Part shown: positions 53,295 to 61,573 of the stretch, one piece after another
How positions within the stretch are numbered: position 1 is the first letter of the stretch
Layout of the letters: each line of letters opens with the position of its first letter
NCBI RefSeq assembly: GCF_014211915.1
Contig: NZ_CP060040.1
Coordinates: 2,356,001-2,420,000, forward strand
Reading direction: 5' to 3'
DNA length: 64,000 nucleotides
DNA from: Burkholderia cenocepacia
GTDB taxonomy: Bacteria; Pseudomonadota; Gammaproteobacteria; Burkholderiales; Burkholderiaceae
Notes under the pieces: model-generated
What the model saw: the letters and a program-made list of their open reading frames with translations, nothing else
The model's database searches: none
What the model was told of the DNA's origin: nothing
Translations under genes and position numbers: made by a program

Positions 53295-54071
53295 CTACAG
53301 AGCCGGGTGTACCAGATCGAGATAGCGGAAAGCGGCGCGGTTGCGCGGAATCGCATCCAGATCGATACCGACGTCGATCACCGCATCCCGGTCCGGCGGC
53401 GCCGCGGCAATGACGTCGCCGTCGGGCGAAGCGACGATGCTTTCTCCGCTGAACGTGTAGCGGTCGCCCGGGCCGACCCGATTGGCCATCGCGACGAAGA
53501 CCTGGTTCTCGAGCGCGCGTACGGGAATCATTTTCCGGTGGACGTGGCCATGAGGTTGCATCATGCCGTCGGGGATCACGATCAGATCCGCGCCGGCCCG
53601 CGCGAGCGCCCGGCCGGTTTCCGGGAATTCCAGATCGAAGCAGATCAACATGCCGACCTTGATGCCGCGCCATTCGCACACATCGAACGTGCCGCCCGCT
53701 TCGAAGACGCCCACATCCGATTCGTACAGGTGGGACTTGCGATAGCGCAGCCGGAGCTCGCCGAATTCATCGACCAGAATCGCCGTATTGAAGTAGCGCC
53801 CGTCGTCCTGTTCGGCGAATCCGATGACGACGGCGACGTGCGCGTCACGCGCGGCGGCGCGAATTGCCCGTACGGACGGCCCGTCGAGCGGCTCGGCCAG
53901 TTGGGCGACGTCATCCGGTGTCGGAAACCCCGGAAGGTACGTCTCGGAGAAGATGACCAGGTCGGCGTTGCCGCGCGCCGCTTCGATATGCGCAAGGGCC
54001 TGAGCAAGGTTCGACGCGTGCGCGCCGTCCTTCAGGGTGGACTGGATCAGGCGCAATCGCAAGATACTCAT
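53295..54071 (-). CDS. Nitrilase-superfamily carbon-nitrogen hydrolase
   Basis: The 258-residue protein has the Glu-Lys-Cys triad of the superfamily: Glu in LVIFSETYLPGFP (about residue 43), Lys in RLRYRKSHLYESD (about 111), and Cys in KVGMLICFDLEFPETGRAL (about 144). Later segments VIPDGMMQPHG, RALENQVFVAMANRVG and FSGESIVASPDGDVI are also typical. It hydrolyses an amide or nitrile bond; the family cannot be narrowed further. It is 81 bases downstream of the NCS1 permease on the same strand, so the pair may import and hydrolyse the same nitrogenous compound. Confidence 0.88.
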   Translation of the reverse strand: MSILRLRLIQSTLKDGAHASNLAQALAHIEAARGNADLVIFSETYLPGFPTPDDVAQLAEPLDGPSVRAIRAAARDAHVAVVIGFAEQDDGRYFNTAILVDEFGELRLRYRKSHLYESDVGVFEAGGTFDVCEWRGIKVGMLICFDLEFPETGRALARAGADLIVIPDGMMQPHGHVHRKMIPVRALENQVFVAMANRVGPGDRYTFSGESIVASPDGDVIAAAPPDRDAVIDVGIDLDAIPRNRAAFRYLDLVHPAL

Positions 54072-54152
54072 TGTCGGTACTCGATGACAGTTAATGGCGA
54101 GGATGACGGAAGCGGTTCCGGCGACAGAGCCGGGACAGGCTGACCGGCAGGC

Positions 54153-55631
54153 TCAGTCGGACGGCACGTCGACGGCGGGCGTTTCAGCGATGATGCGGCG
54201 TTCGCGATCGAGGTCGAGCGAGCGCGACATGAGCCAGTAGACGCCACCGGAGACGATCAATCCGACGAGCCAGGCGACATCGACGCCCCCGAGCATCCGC
54301 GCAAACGGCCCGGCGAATACCTCCCGGTTCGCCTCCGCGTCGAACACGTAGAAGAACGGCACCATCGACGCGAATCCGATCATGTACGACAGGATGCCGC
54401 GCAATTGCCACGTCCCGTACAAGCCGCGCGGCGTGAAGAAATGCGCGATCGCGTAATGGCCCCGACGCACGAAGAAGTAGTCGACGAGGTTGACGGCGGT
54501 CCACGGCACCAGGAAGTAGAGCATCAGCGTGAGGAAGGTTTGAAGCAGCGCGATGCCGTTGCCTCGGATCGCGAACACGCAGGCGAGCACGAACGTGCTG
54601 ATCGCGAGAATCGACGCGACCCGCGCGCGGCGCGTCGGTTTGATCGGCACGATCGAATCGATGCCGGTCAGTACCGTCAGCATTGCGCTGTATGCGTTGA
54701 GCGCAATGATCGGGAGGAACCCCGCGAGCGACACGAACGCGATCAGCTTGCCGAGGCCGGGGACGAGCGACGCGCCGACGTCGTTCATCGCCACCAGCGC
54801 ATCGGCCGCGTGCAGTTTCTGGGCGAGCCATGCCCCCAGGCCGATCATCCAGGCGCCCGACAGCGATGCGCCGGCGAAGATGACCGCGATCAGCTTTGCG
54901 CGGCTCGTCTGTTTCGGCAGATAGCGCGAATAGTCGGATACGTACGGCGCGTACGAGATGTTGTAGCTCGCCGCAATCGCGAACTGGGTCGCGAAGCCGA
55001 TCCAGTTGAAGCCGGGCGGCGTCGACGACACGGGCGCGCTCGACGGCGCGGCATGGCCGAACACGAGCGCGAGCGTGACGAGCGCATAGAGCGGCAGCGT
55101 GGCGACGAGCGCCCACGTGAAGGTGCGATGCATCAGGTCATGCCCGTAGATCGCGAGCAGTGCGCCGATGGCGACCGCCGCGACGGCGACGAAACCGCCG
55201 TCGATGCCGAACACGTTGTACACGCCGTCCACCATCAGCGACACGTTGACGACATTGAAGCCAACGAACACGAACAGCGTGGCGAGCAGCGCGACGATGA
55301 CGCCGCGATAGCCGAACTGCGCGCGCGACTGGATCATTTGCGGCAGCCCCATTTCAGGCCCCTGCGAGCCGTGGAACGCCATGAACAGCGTGCCGAACAT
55401 GATGCCGAGCGCGCCGGCGAGCGTCGTCCAGCCCGCCGACAGGCCCATGCCGGGCCCGACGAAACCGATCGAGATCGTGAAAAAGTGGAAATTGCCGAGA
55501 AACCAGAACGGTCCCTGGCTGGCGAGCTTCGCATGGCGCTCGCTTTCCGGAATGTAGTCGATCGAATGATGCTCGATCTGGAGGCCGGTCGGTTCGGCGC
55601 GGACGAGGTCGAGGGTCTCGGGGCGATGCAT
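54153..55631 (-). CDS. NCS1-family purine/cytosine-type permease
   Basis: From the ATG at 55629-55631 the product has 492 residues and twelve membrane helices. Family features are ESERHAKLASQGPFWFLGNF near the N-terminus, GPGMGLSAGWTTLAGALGIM, GSQGPEMGLPQMIQSRAQFG, YNISYAPYVSDYSRYLPKQT and the loop VPWTAVNLVDYFFVRRGHY. This is the CodB-like group, symporting cytosine, purines, hydantoins or similar with a cation. The nearby amide hydrolase suggests an amide or ureide-type substrate, which is inference. GGAGAC precedes the start at slightly long spacing. Confidence 0.87.
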   Translation of the reverse strand: MHRPETLDLVRAEPTGLQIEHHSIDYIPESERHAKLASQGPFWFLGNFHFFTISIGFVGPGMGLSAGWTTLAGALGIMFGTLFMAFHGSQGPEMGLPQMIQSRAQFGYRGVIVALLATLFVFVGFNVVNVSLMVDGVYNVFGIDGGFVAVAAVAIGALLAIYGHDLMHRTFTWALVATLPLYALVTLALVFGHAAPSSAPVSSTPPGFNWIGFATQFAIAASYNISYAPYVSDYSRYLPKQTSRAKLIAVIFAGASLSGAWMIGLGAWLAQKLHAADALVAMNDVGASLVPGLGKLIAFVSLAGFLPIIALNAYSAMLTVLTGIDSIVPIKPTRRARVASILAISTFVLACVFAIRGNGIALLQTFLTLMLYFLVPWTAVNLVDYFFVRRGHYAIAHFFTPRGLYGTWQLRGILSYMIGFASMVPFFYVFDAEANREVFAGPFARMLGGVDVAWLVGLIVSGGVYWLMSRSLDLDRERRIIAETPAVDVPSD

Positions 55632-56167
55632 GACGACGATGTCTCCGTGAGCATGCCGCGGGGGACGGCATGTATGCGCCGACGAGCGTGGCGCTTGATG
55701 AATGTTCGTATGGTCAGGGACTGCGTGGGGCGAAAGGCCGTACGCGGGAATCGTCGTGTCGGCCCGGCGCGATGAACCGGCCGCTCGGTGTCGACGACGC
55801 GGCAAGCGCCGACATGTCGGGATGAACGGCATCGGGAAGGATCACCGCATCAGCTGTCTCAATTTTTTGTCTCCTTTCGCGCGATCGGCAAGCGCGTATT
55901 GCCGGCGTCCGCCGCGATGAGCCGCGTGGCCACAGGACGTAGTTGTACGCGGATGAGCGGAAAAGAGGAATGCGAATATATCGACGTAAACATCGATCCG
56001 GATCGATGCATGGGCGATGTGAGGTGGCTATCCGAAGCTGGGGGCAGGATGCGGTGATGCATCCGGAAATGGGGTTGGGCGATCGGCCCATGCCGGAGCG
56101 GGAATGCCGCCGGACGTGCCGATCGTTTTTCTCGCTGCGTGCCAGCGGTCAAGTGCTGGCACGGCGC
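55632..56167. other. Intergenic stretch with an 18-bp palindrome
   Basis: These 536 bases lie between the amine oxidase and the permease. CATCGATCCGGATCGATG at 55991-56008 is a perfect 18-bp palindrome in a somewhat AT-richer segment, 360 bases upstream of the permease start, a candidate regulator site. The oxidase terminator hairpin is at 56138-56163. No credible gene is present. Confidence 0.45.
56138..56163 (-). terminator. Hairpin after the amine oxidase gene
   Basis: CGTGCCAGC (56138-56146) and GCTGGCACG (56155-56163) form a perfect 9-bp stem with an 8-nt loop, beginning four bases past the stop. No U-run follows on the minus strand. Confidence 0.55.
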
Positions 56168-58126
56168 TTACGAATCATGCATTCGCGTGAGGGGCATGGT
56201 TTGTGCGTTCGACCGGTTGAAGTTCAGTCCATCGCGCAATCGGCCCCGATTGCCCGCAACATTCTTCCCGCCGAACACGACGGCGACCTTGTTGACTGCG
56301 TTGATCGCGGTCGAGATCGCACCTTCGATCCAACCGGCCACCCATGACACATCGTCACCAGCCAGCACGAACCGGTCCGCAGTGGCGGTGGGAGTGCCAT
56401 CGGAATTGATCCCGTCCATGAACTGCGAGAACAATCGGCGCTGTTTCTCGTAGTCGCCCGGCAGGTTCATCTTGAATGCACCGAGGAAAAGCGGCTGGTT
56501 TTCCCAGTTGATTTCGACTTGGGCGTCGTCGCGATTTACCAGATAGTCGTGCAAATTGAGGCCGGGATAGATGTCCTCGAGCACTTCGATGCACATCTGG
56601 ACGTGAGTCAGCAACGCCTGAGGGATATTGCGATCGCCATCGAATTTTACAGAGTCGTCATTCCATGTGTACGACAGGAAGATACCGTGTCGCTTCGTTC
56701 CGTCAGGATAGTCGTAACTGACCAGATAAGTGCCGCGCGGTAACCGGTCGGACAGCGTAATACCCATCTTGCGCTTGCCGACCTTCTTGCCGGGTTCGGG
56801 ATCGTGACGTTCTTCCCAGAAGGGCTCCTTCACGGCAACGAAAATTTTTGCCGACTGCATGTAATGCGTGTACTGAATCGCTTCCCACAGGGTCTGGTCG
56901 AACAGCTCCGTAGTCGCCTTGTATTTCGTGGTCTCGCCACCATCGATCTTCCCGGGGTAGCTGCGGAACTTGTCGAGTACGCGCAGATGCGGTGTATAGA
57001 TAACCGCATCGAATACCTTCCGCACTTCGATTCCAGTACGGGTATCGATGATCCAGGTTGCGATGGTGCCGTCTTCCAGCCGCTGGAAATGCCGGACTTC
57101 TTTGTTGAGCGGTGTCGGGTCGTCCGGAAACTCATTCTGTAAATTTTCCCGGGTTGTTTCCCATACGGAAGTATTCGATGTGGCCGGATCGGATGGATCC
57201 CCGAGCTGTGCTGGCGTTTTCCGTATGAGACTGTCCGGCAGCGTGGTCGTGCCGTCGTACATCAGTTGGTGATCGACGTCGAGCCCGGTGTAAAGCACTC
57301 GCAGTACTTCGAGGAATCCATTCGGATAGTCGGTATTCCATCCGCCCGTGCCGAAGCCGATCTGGCCAAACAGGTCGATTTGGGCTTTGGTCCAGCGAGA
57401 CTGGTTGATCAGTCCGCCGTAAAAGCTGACGTCGTCCCACCCGTGATCGTTGATCAGCGCGTTCCATACTTGTTTGATTTTCGCCTCATCGGGTGCCGCT
57501 GCCGACATGGCGTCCTGAACTGCGTAGAAGTCGATCGGCTTCTGGTCCAGCCAGCCGTCTCCTTCGCCGAACATCGCATTTTCGAGAGCATCGTATTCCG
57601 GCGGTTTCGGATACTCGGCGGCCCCTTCTTCATCACCGACTTCGTAGTACTTCGTCTCGCCCTGATAGTCGACGACCGTGCAGACCGCAGCCGGACTACC
57701 CGGATTTGGAAAATCCGCACATCTTCCGGGATCGGTCATGCCAGCTTTCCCGAAATAATGCAGACCGGCTTTGCCCGATTTCGGGAAGCGCATCGCACCG
57801 AGTTCGGCGATGACTTCTTCCGGCGTATCCGGTGCGCAGCGATGTGCGTTGAGGCGACCGCCGATGCGACCGGACCCCTCAACAAGAATCGGCTTTAGCC
57901 CCATGCGCAGCAATTCGTAGGCAGCGATTGCGCCAGCGACGCCGGCGCCGACGATGAGCACTTTTTTTTCTTTTCCGCCCGGTGGAAGCTCGAAAAGCGG
58001 CTTGTCAAGTCTTTTTGCCTCATCGAGAAAGGCGCCGTAGTGAAATGGAAAATCAGGAATCAGCGCTGCGATGTCAACTTTGCGGGCACGCGGGGTGTTC
58101 TTTTGGTGTGACGGGATCGACGACAT
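56168..58126 (-). CDS. FAD-dependent amine/amino-acid oxidase family protein
   Basis: The 652-residue protein is a GR2-type flavoenzyme. It has a dinucleotide motif KVLIVGAGVAGAIAAYELLR near residue 60, the second signature GSGRIGGRL with AELGAMRFP soon after, and a C-terminal FAD segment FVLAGDDVSWVAGWIEGAI near residue 620. This resembles tryptophan 2-monooxygenase and bacterial L-amino-acid oxidases, which release hydrogen peroxide or an amide. There is no signal peptide. The start ATG has AGGAG eight bases upstream. It lies downstream of the lectin genes on the same strand, 311 bases from the nearest. The substrate is not predicted. Confidence 0.82.
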   Translation of the reverse strand: MSSIPSHQKNTPRARKVDIAALIPDFPFHYGAFLDEAKRLDKPLFELPPGGKEKKVLIVGAGVAGAIAAYELLRMGLKPILVEGSGRIGGRLNAHRCAPDTPEEVIAELGAMRFPKSGKAGLHYFGKAGMTDPGRCADFPNPGSPAAVCTVVDYQGETKYYEVGDEEGAAEYPKPPEYDALENAMFGEGDGWLDQKPIDFYAVQDAMSAAAPDEAKIKQVWNALINDHGWDDVSFYGGLINQSRWTKAQIDLFGQIGFGTGGWNTDYPNGFLEVLRVLYTGLDVDHQLMYDGTTTLPDSLIRKTPAQLGDPSDPATSNTSVWETTRENLQNEFPDDPTPLNKEVRHFQRLEDGTIATWIIDTRTGIEVRKVFDAVIYTPHLRVLDKFRSYPGKIDGGETTKYKATTELFDQTLWEAIQYTHYMQSAKIFVAVKEPFWEERHDPEPGKKVGKRKMGITLSDRLPRGTYLVSYDYPDGTKRHGIFLSYTWNDDSVKFDGDRNIPQALLTHVQMCIEVLEDIYPGLNLHDYLVNRDDAQVEINWENQPLFLGAFKMNLPGDYEKQRRLFSQFMDGINSDGTPTATADRFVLAGDDVSWVAGWIEGAISTAINAVNKVAVVFGGKNVAGNRGRLRDGLNFNRSNAQTMPLTRMHDS

Positions 58127-58437
58127 CTGACCACTCCTGAAAGTGAAAATATCGATTTGATTGTCTAAATTTAAAGCATTGTGTCATTCAAGACTCATTC
58201 GATAATTTTCGATTTGTGAGTCAACGAAGCTTGGAAAATTGTTGTGTAAGTTTCAAGTTGTAATCGCTGATGCTGGTCGGCATTGAAATAAGAAACTAAA
58301 CCTTTCGAGAGGCTGTTGTGCTGTTGTGAAATGTGAAGGTCAGCGCGGCGCTCGAAACCAATACAGAGATGACGGAAGTGATGCGGCCATTTCCGTCATT
58401 AACATTTCTCAATTAACGGGAAATAGAAATTAACGCG
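58127..58437. promoter_or_regulatory. AT-rich gap: amine oxidase promoter region and hairpin of the lectin gene
   Basis: These 311 bases are strongly AT-rich near the oxidase start, fitting its promoter. ATGACGGAA (58369-58377) and TTCCGTCAT (58391-58399) form a perfect 9-bp stem with a 13-nt loop, 39 bases after the lectin stop, a likely 3' hairpin. No gene is seen. Confidence 0.5.
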
Positions 58438-59673
58438 CTATATCGTCGATCGCAAGAATTTCCAGCTTCCCGTGCCTTGTCCTGCGCGATTCGAAGTGGC
58501 GTGCGTGTACACCGCATACTTCGTATTGGTTCCCCTGCGGAAGGCCTTGGTGGTTTGCCCCTCGAAGACATGGCAGGTGTCCAGGAAGCCGCCTTTGGCG
58601 TGGTTGTATTCGTTGCGTAACGTGACCTGGTCACCAATCTTCACCGGGGCACCCGCGGCACCGGAAAGCACGACCCAGTCCAGGGTCTTGTGGGCGCCGC
58701 GGCTTGTCTTGTCCGCGGTAGAGACGTTATAGAGTTCGGGGGCGCTGGCATGCCCGTTCGTGTCGAGATAGCCGCCGTTGTTGCCGTACGCGTTGAACAA
58801 CCGGATGGCGTCGCCGCTGAGGACTGCCGTGCCTTTTGCCTTTCCGGTCACGGATTCGACGATCCAGGTGCCGCTGCCGCCATCCCGGGTCGGTGAGCCG
58901 GACGTGATGACGCCGTGTTTGGCGCCAGCTTGCCTGGCGTAGTCATAGGTATCGAGATAGCCGCCATTCCAGTTGTTGTAGCCGTTCAGGAGGTGAACCC
59001 TGTCGCCGTACTTCAACGTATTGGCGTCGATTTGCGGGACGCCGCCAGCTTGAGCGCCCGGACTTGTGCCGCCAGGCTGGGCTGGCTGACCTCCGCCGGC
59101 GACCTGATCTGCCGGACCGTTGCCGCCTGGCTGGGCCGCCGGGCCTTCACCCGGTGCTTGCGCCGCCGGCTTGCCATCGCCTGCCTCAGCCTGCTGACCT
59201 CCACCGGTTGCCTGGTCTGACGGACTTTCACCGCCTGTTTGCGCTTCATGCTCTCCGGTCGATTGCTCGACCGCTTTGTCGATCGGCCACTGGAGCAGGA
59301 CGATGCCGTCGTTATAGTCGATGCCGGTCTGGCGATCCTCCGTGACGACGATGCCGAAATTGACGGTGAACGGCGTGCCATTTGCGGATTTGCCGCTGAT
59401 GGGCGCCAGCCGAGCGTCGGCGGCGGACAGTTTGCCGTCGACCCACACCTCCACCCGGATCTTGCCGTTGCCGGAATTCAGGGTGGCCTCGCGCGTGCCG
59501 TCACGCGTGGTCAGTGTGTAGTCCGCGGCCGGTTCCGTGCTGTCGGCGATAAACAGCTTGATGTGCTGCTGCTGGTCCGGCGGCGAGTTGGCAAAAAAGA
59601 TCGCGCGAAAATCGGTGTTGGGTGGCAGCGTGAAGTTGGCGTTGCGATCCGAGAACGGTTTGAATTCGGACAT
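58438..59673 (-). CDS. LecB-like lectin fused to a threefold-repeat (beta-trefoil-like) domain
   Basis: The 411-residue protein starts at an ATG with CCGGAG upstream. Residues 10-132 are a LecB/BC2L-type domain (NANFTLPPNTDFRAIFFAN, then FTVNFGIVVTEDRQTGIDYN, DGIVLLQWPID). Residues 133-215 are a Gly/Pro/Gln/Ala linker with repeated GGGQ and GPA(D)Q units. Residues 222-411 hold three repeats with the pattern GDxxxLxNxYxx(xx)GGYLDT, starting near 223, 288 and 347, each followed by a W-containing strand; this is the layout of a beta-trefoil. Known BC2L lectins have the LecB domain at the C-terminus; here it is N-terminal. The calcium loop reads EDRQTGIDYND instead of ED-G-x-D-x-DYND, the specificity loop is SPPD instead of three residues, and the terminal Gly is Asp132. 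There is no signal peptide, as in other BC2L proteins. Confidence 0.8.
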   Translation of the reverse strand: MSEFKPFSDRNANFTLPPNTDFRAIFFANSPPDQQQHIKLFIADSTEPAADYTLTTRDGTREATLNSGNGKIRVEVWVDGKLSAADARLAPISGKSANGTPFTVNFGIVVTEDRQTGIDYNDGIVLLQWPIDKAVEQSTGEHEAQTGGESPSDQATGGGQQAEAGDGKPAAQAPGEGPAAQPGGNGPADQVAGGGQPAQPGGTSPGAQAGGVPQIDANTLKYGDRVHLLNGYNNWNGGYLDTYDYARQAGAKHGVITSGSPTRDGGSGTWIVESVTGKAKGTAVLSGDAIRLFNAYGNNGGYLDTNGHASAPELYNVSTADKTSRGAHKTLDWVVLSGAAGAPVKIGDQVTLRNEYNHAKGGFLDTCHVFEGQTTKAFRRGTNTKYAVYTHATSNRAGQGTGSWKFLRSTI

Positions 59674-59910
59674 GATGGGCTCCGGAAATGGATAGGCGCG
59701 ATACGGTCGGGTACCTGCTCGAAGGACCGCTGCTCATTGACGTTGCTGTCGTGGGCCTGGCGTGTCGGCACGTTTCTGGCCCGCGGCTTGCCGTCGTCAG
59801 TCGCTGCCTTGGCTATGTCGACATCCGCGCTGCAATCGGTCGACACCACAGGGAGCGGCGTGCGTCTTGAATGGAGACGCGGTCTTCGACGGCGTTGCAT
59901 GGCTGCAATA

Positions 59911-59945
59911 CCGCTGACCTGCCCGGGCAACTGACAGGTCAGCGG
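59911..59945 (-). terminator. Hairpin after the 130-residue lectin gene
   Basis: CCGCTGACCTG (59911-59921) and CAGGTCAGCGG (59935-59945) form a perfect 11-bp stem with a 13-nt loop, starting 11 bases past the stop codon. No U-run follows on the minus strand. Confidence 0.55.
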
Positions 59946-59956
59946 TCGTCACTCGG

Positions 59957-60349
59957 TCAGCCAATCGGCCACTGGAGCACGACGATGCCGTCGTTGTAGT
60001 CGCTGTCGTGGCGGTCCTCGGAGACGGTGATGCCGAAATTGACCTCGAAATCCTTGCCGTCTTTGGACTTGCCCTTGATCGGCGCGAGCCGTGCGTCGGT
60101 GGCGGACGGCTCGCCGTTGACCGACACCTCCACCCGGACCTTGCCGTCGCTGCCGGAATCCAGCGTCGCTTCGCGCGAACCGTCACGGGTGGTCAGCTTG
60201 TGATAAAGGGCCGGCGTTTCGCTGTCGCCGATAAAAATCTTGATGTGCTGCTGTTCCGCGGCATTGGCCCAGAGAACGGCCCGGAATTTCGTGTTGGGCG
60301 GCAGCGTGAAGTTGGCGTTTCGATCGGAGAACGGTTTGAAGTCGGACAT
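59957..60349 (-). CDS. LecB/BC2L-A-like single-domain lectin
   Basis: From the ATG at 60347-60349 (CCGGAG upstream) the product has 130 residues. The leader MSDFKPFSDRNANFTLPPNT is nearly the same as in the adjacent 411-residue protein. The rest follows BC2L-A: LWANAAEQQHIKIFIGD, TTRDGSREATL, then VSEDRHDSDYND and the end GIVVLQWPIG. The calcium ligands of LecB (Glu, Asp, Asp, Asn, Asp) and the C-terminal Gly are all present, and the specificity loop AAE equals that of BC2L-A, so mannose-type binding is expected. It is an additional paralogue downstream of bclACB. Confidence 0.88.
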   Translation of the reverse strand: MSDFKPFSDRNANFTLPPNTKFRAVLWANAAEQQHIKIFIGDSETPALYHKLTTRDGSREATLDSGSDGKVRVEVSVNGEPSATDARLAPIKGKSKDGKDFEVNFGITVSEDRHDSDYNDGIVVLQWPIG

Positions 60350-60984
60350 GATTGGCTCCGGAAGTGGATACGGGTAATGCAATGGCGTTCGTGCCTGAAG
60401 AAGGATTGCCGCTTGACGTGGCTAGAGAAAACTATATAAAAAAATCGAAAAAATATTCAATTCTCCGATTAATTGCTTTTCCGATTGAAATGAGTCGGTG
60501 GATTGTTGCTCCTTTGTGATTGTTTTTCTGCCGTAAATGCGAGTTCTGGAATTCGCTATTCGACACGACCGATTATTCAATTTCTCTGAATGCTGACCGA
60601 GGGTGTTTCGATCTGGCAGCGCCATGCTCGAACGCATGCCATCAAGCAACGAAGCCTGCCTTGATGGTGGACGCTCGTCTCGCGACGACTATCAAGGGCC
60701 TCTTTTTCTGTCGAATTGAGCGATACCGCGGTGCTGGCTGGTTTAAGCCGGATAAACTGGATGTGGACTGACAATCATTGCCGCCTGAACATGACCCTGG
60801 CCGGATTTACCCCAAAGCGGCGGCTGGCCGTGGCCGCTTGGTTCCTGCTTCCGGGCACGTCGCAAAGGGATTGCCGGCGCGTCCCGCGACATCATGTAGC
60901 CGATGTGTTCCGATTGCGAAAAGGATACGTCGGAGGCGGTCGGAGCCCGGGACGGGTCGGTGTCCGGTGGGGCACCCTCGTATG
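60350..60984. other. Gap between the membrane protein gene and the downstream lectin; one doubtful ORF
   Basis: These 635 bases are moderately AT-rich near 60420-60600, fitting a promoter for the two downstream lectin genes. A minus-strand 81-codon frame at 60743..60988 begins with an ATG that overlaps the stop of the membrane protein gene (ATGA). However, it has no ribosome site and a low-complexity polar sequence without family resemblance. I leave it as uncertain. Confidence 0.35.
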
Positions 60985-61299
60985 TCATGATTTTTTTGTT
61001 AATCGTTTGATCGACGAATAAATTATGCCGAGCAGAGAAAGAAGGGTTCCGATACAGATGAGTTGTATCGAAATGATCGCCGGATGTGCTATTGATAAGG
61101 AATCGTCGGTGCTGCTGGCATATCTCAATGGGAACATCAGGATATAAGCCATACCTGTCGCTCCGGCGAGTGACATAAATGCGCATGTCAGCCAGTACCA
61201 TCTACCCGGACCAGCGTGGCCGATAGCCTCGATGATCGATTCGATGATGATCAAGGCAACGAAGAGTATTTCAAAAATGAACAATGCTCCTTTGAACAT
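60985..61299 (-). CDS. Small inner-membrane protein (104 aa)
   Basis: From the ATG at 61297-61299 (AAGGAA upstream) the product begins MFKGALFIFEILFVALIIIE and has three strong hydrophobic segments (about 3-25, 37-56, 73-96) with a short basic tail (IKRLTKKS). No family is recognised. It lies between the bclACB operon and the two extra lectin genes on the same strand. Its lower GC content suggests a different origin from the lectins. Confidence 0.6.
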   Translation of the reverse strand: MFKGALFIFEILFVALIIIESIIEAIGHAGPGRWYWLTCAFMSLAGATGMAYILMFPLRYASSTDDSLSIAHPAIISIQLICIGTLLSLLGIIYSSIKRLTKKS

Positions 61300-61527
61300 C
61301 GGTTTTCCTTGTGATTGGCGTGGAATGGCCATGTCCGGCGCGACCGGCTGGGGGATGATTATCGTGCCAGCATGTCTCCGGGAAAGAATAGAGTCTCGGG
61401 GTCTACGCGTCCAACTCGTACGGCGGATTAAACCGGCCGATGCAATCCATCGGGCACCGCGTAAGCAGCGGGGGCTGAAACCGGATTTCCCGCACGCCCG
61501 GGGCGCGGATGCCGGACGCGCAGACCA

Positions 61528-61553
61528 GTCGCCACGCCGCGCGGCGTGGCGAC
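61528..61553 (-). terminator. 26-bp perfect palindrome ending the bclACB operon
   Basis: GTCGCCACGCCGC (61528-61540) is followed directly by its reverse complement (61541-61553), starting 20 bases after the bclB stop on the minus strand. The RNA would fold into a very stable hairpin. There is no U-run, so it may act as a stabiliser or with Rho. Confidence 0.6.
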
Positions 61554-61573
61554 GCTCATCACGCGGCCGCGAC

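Noticed and set aside
53037..54143. Plus-strand frame of 368 codons
   Set aside because: Antisense of the nitrilase-family gene, without start signal or domain resemblance.
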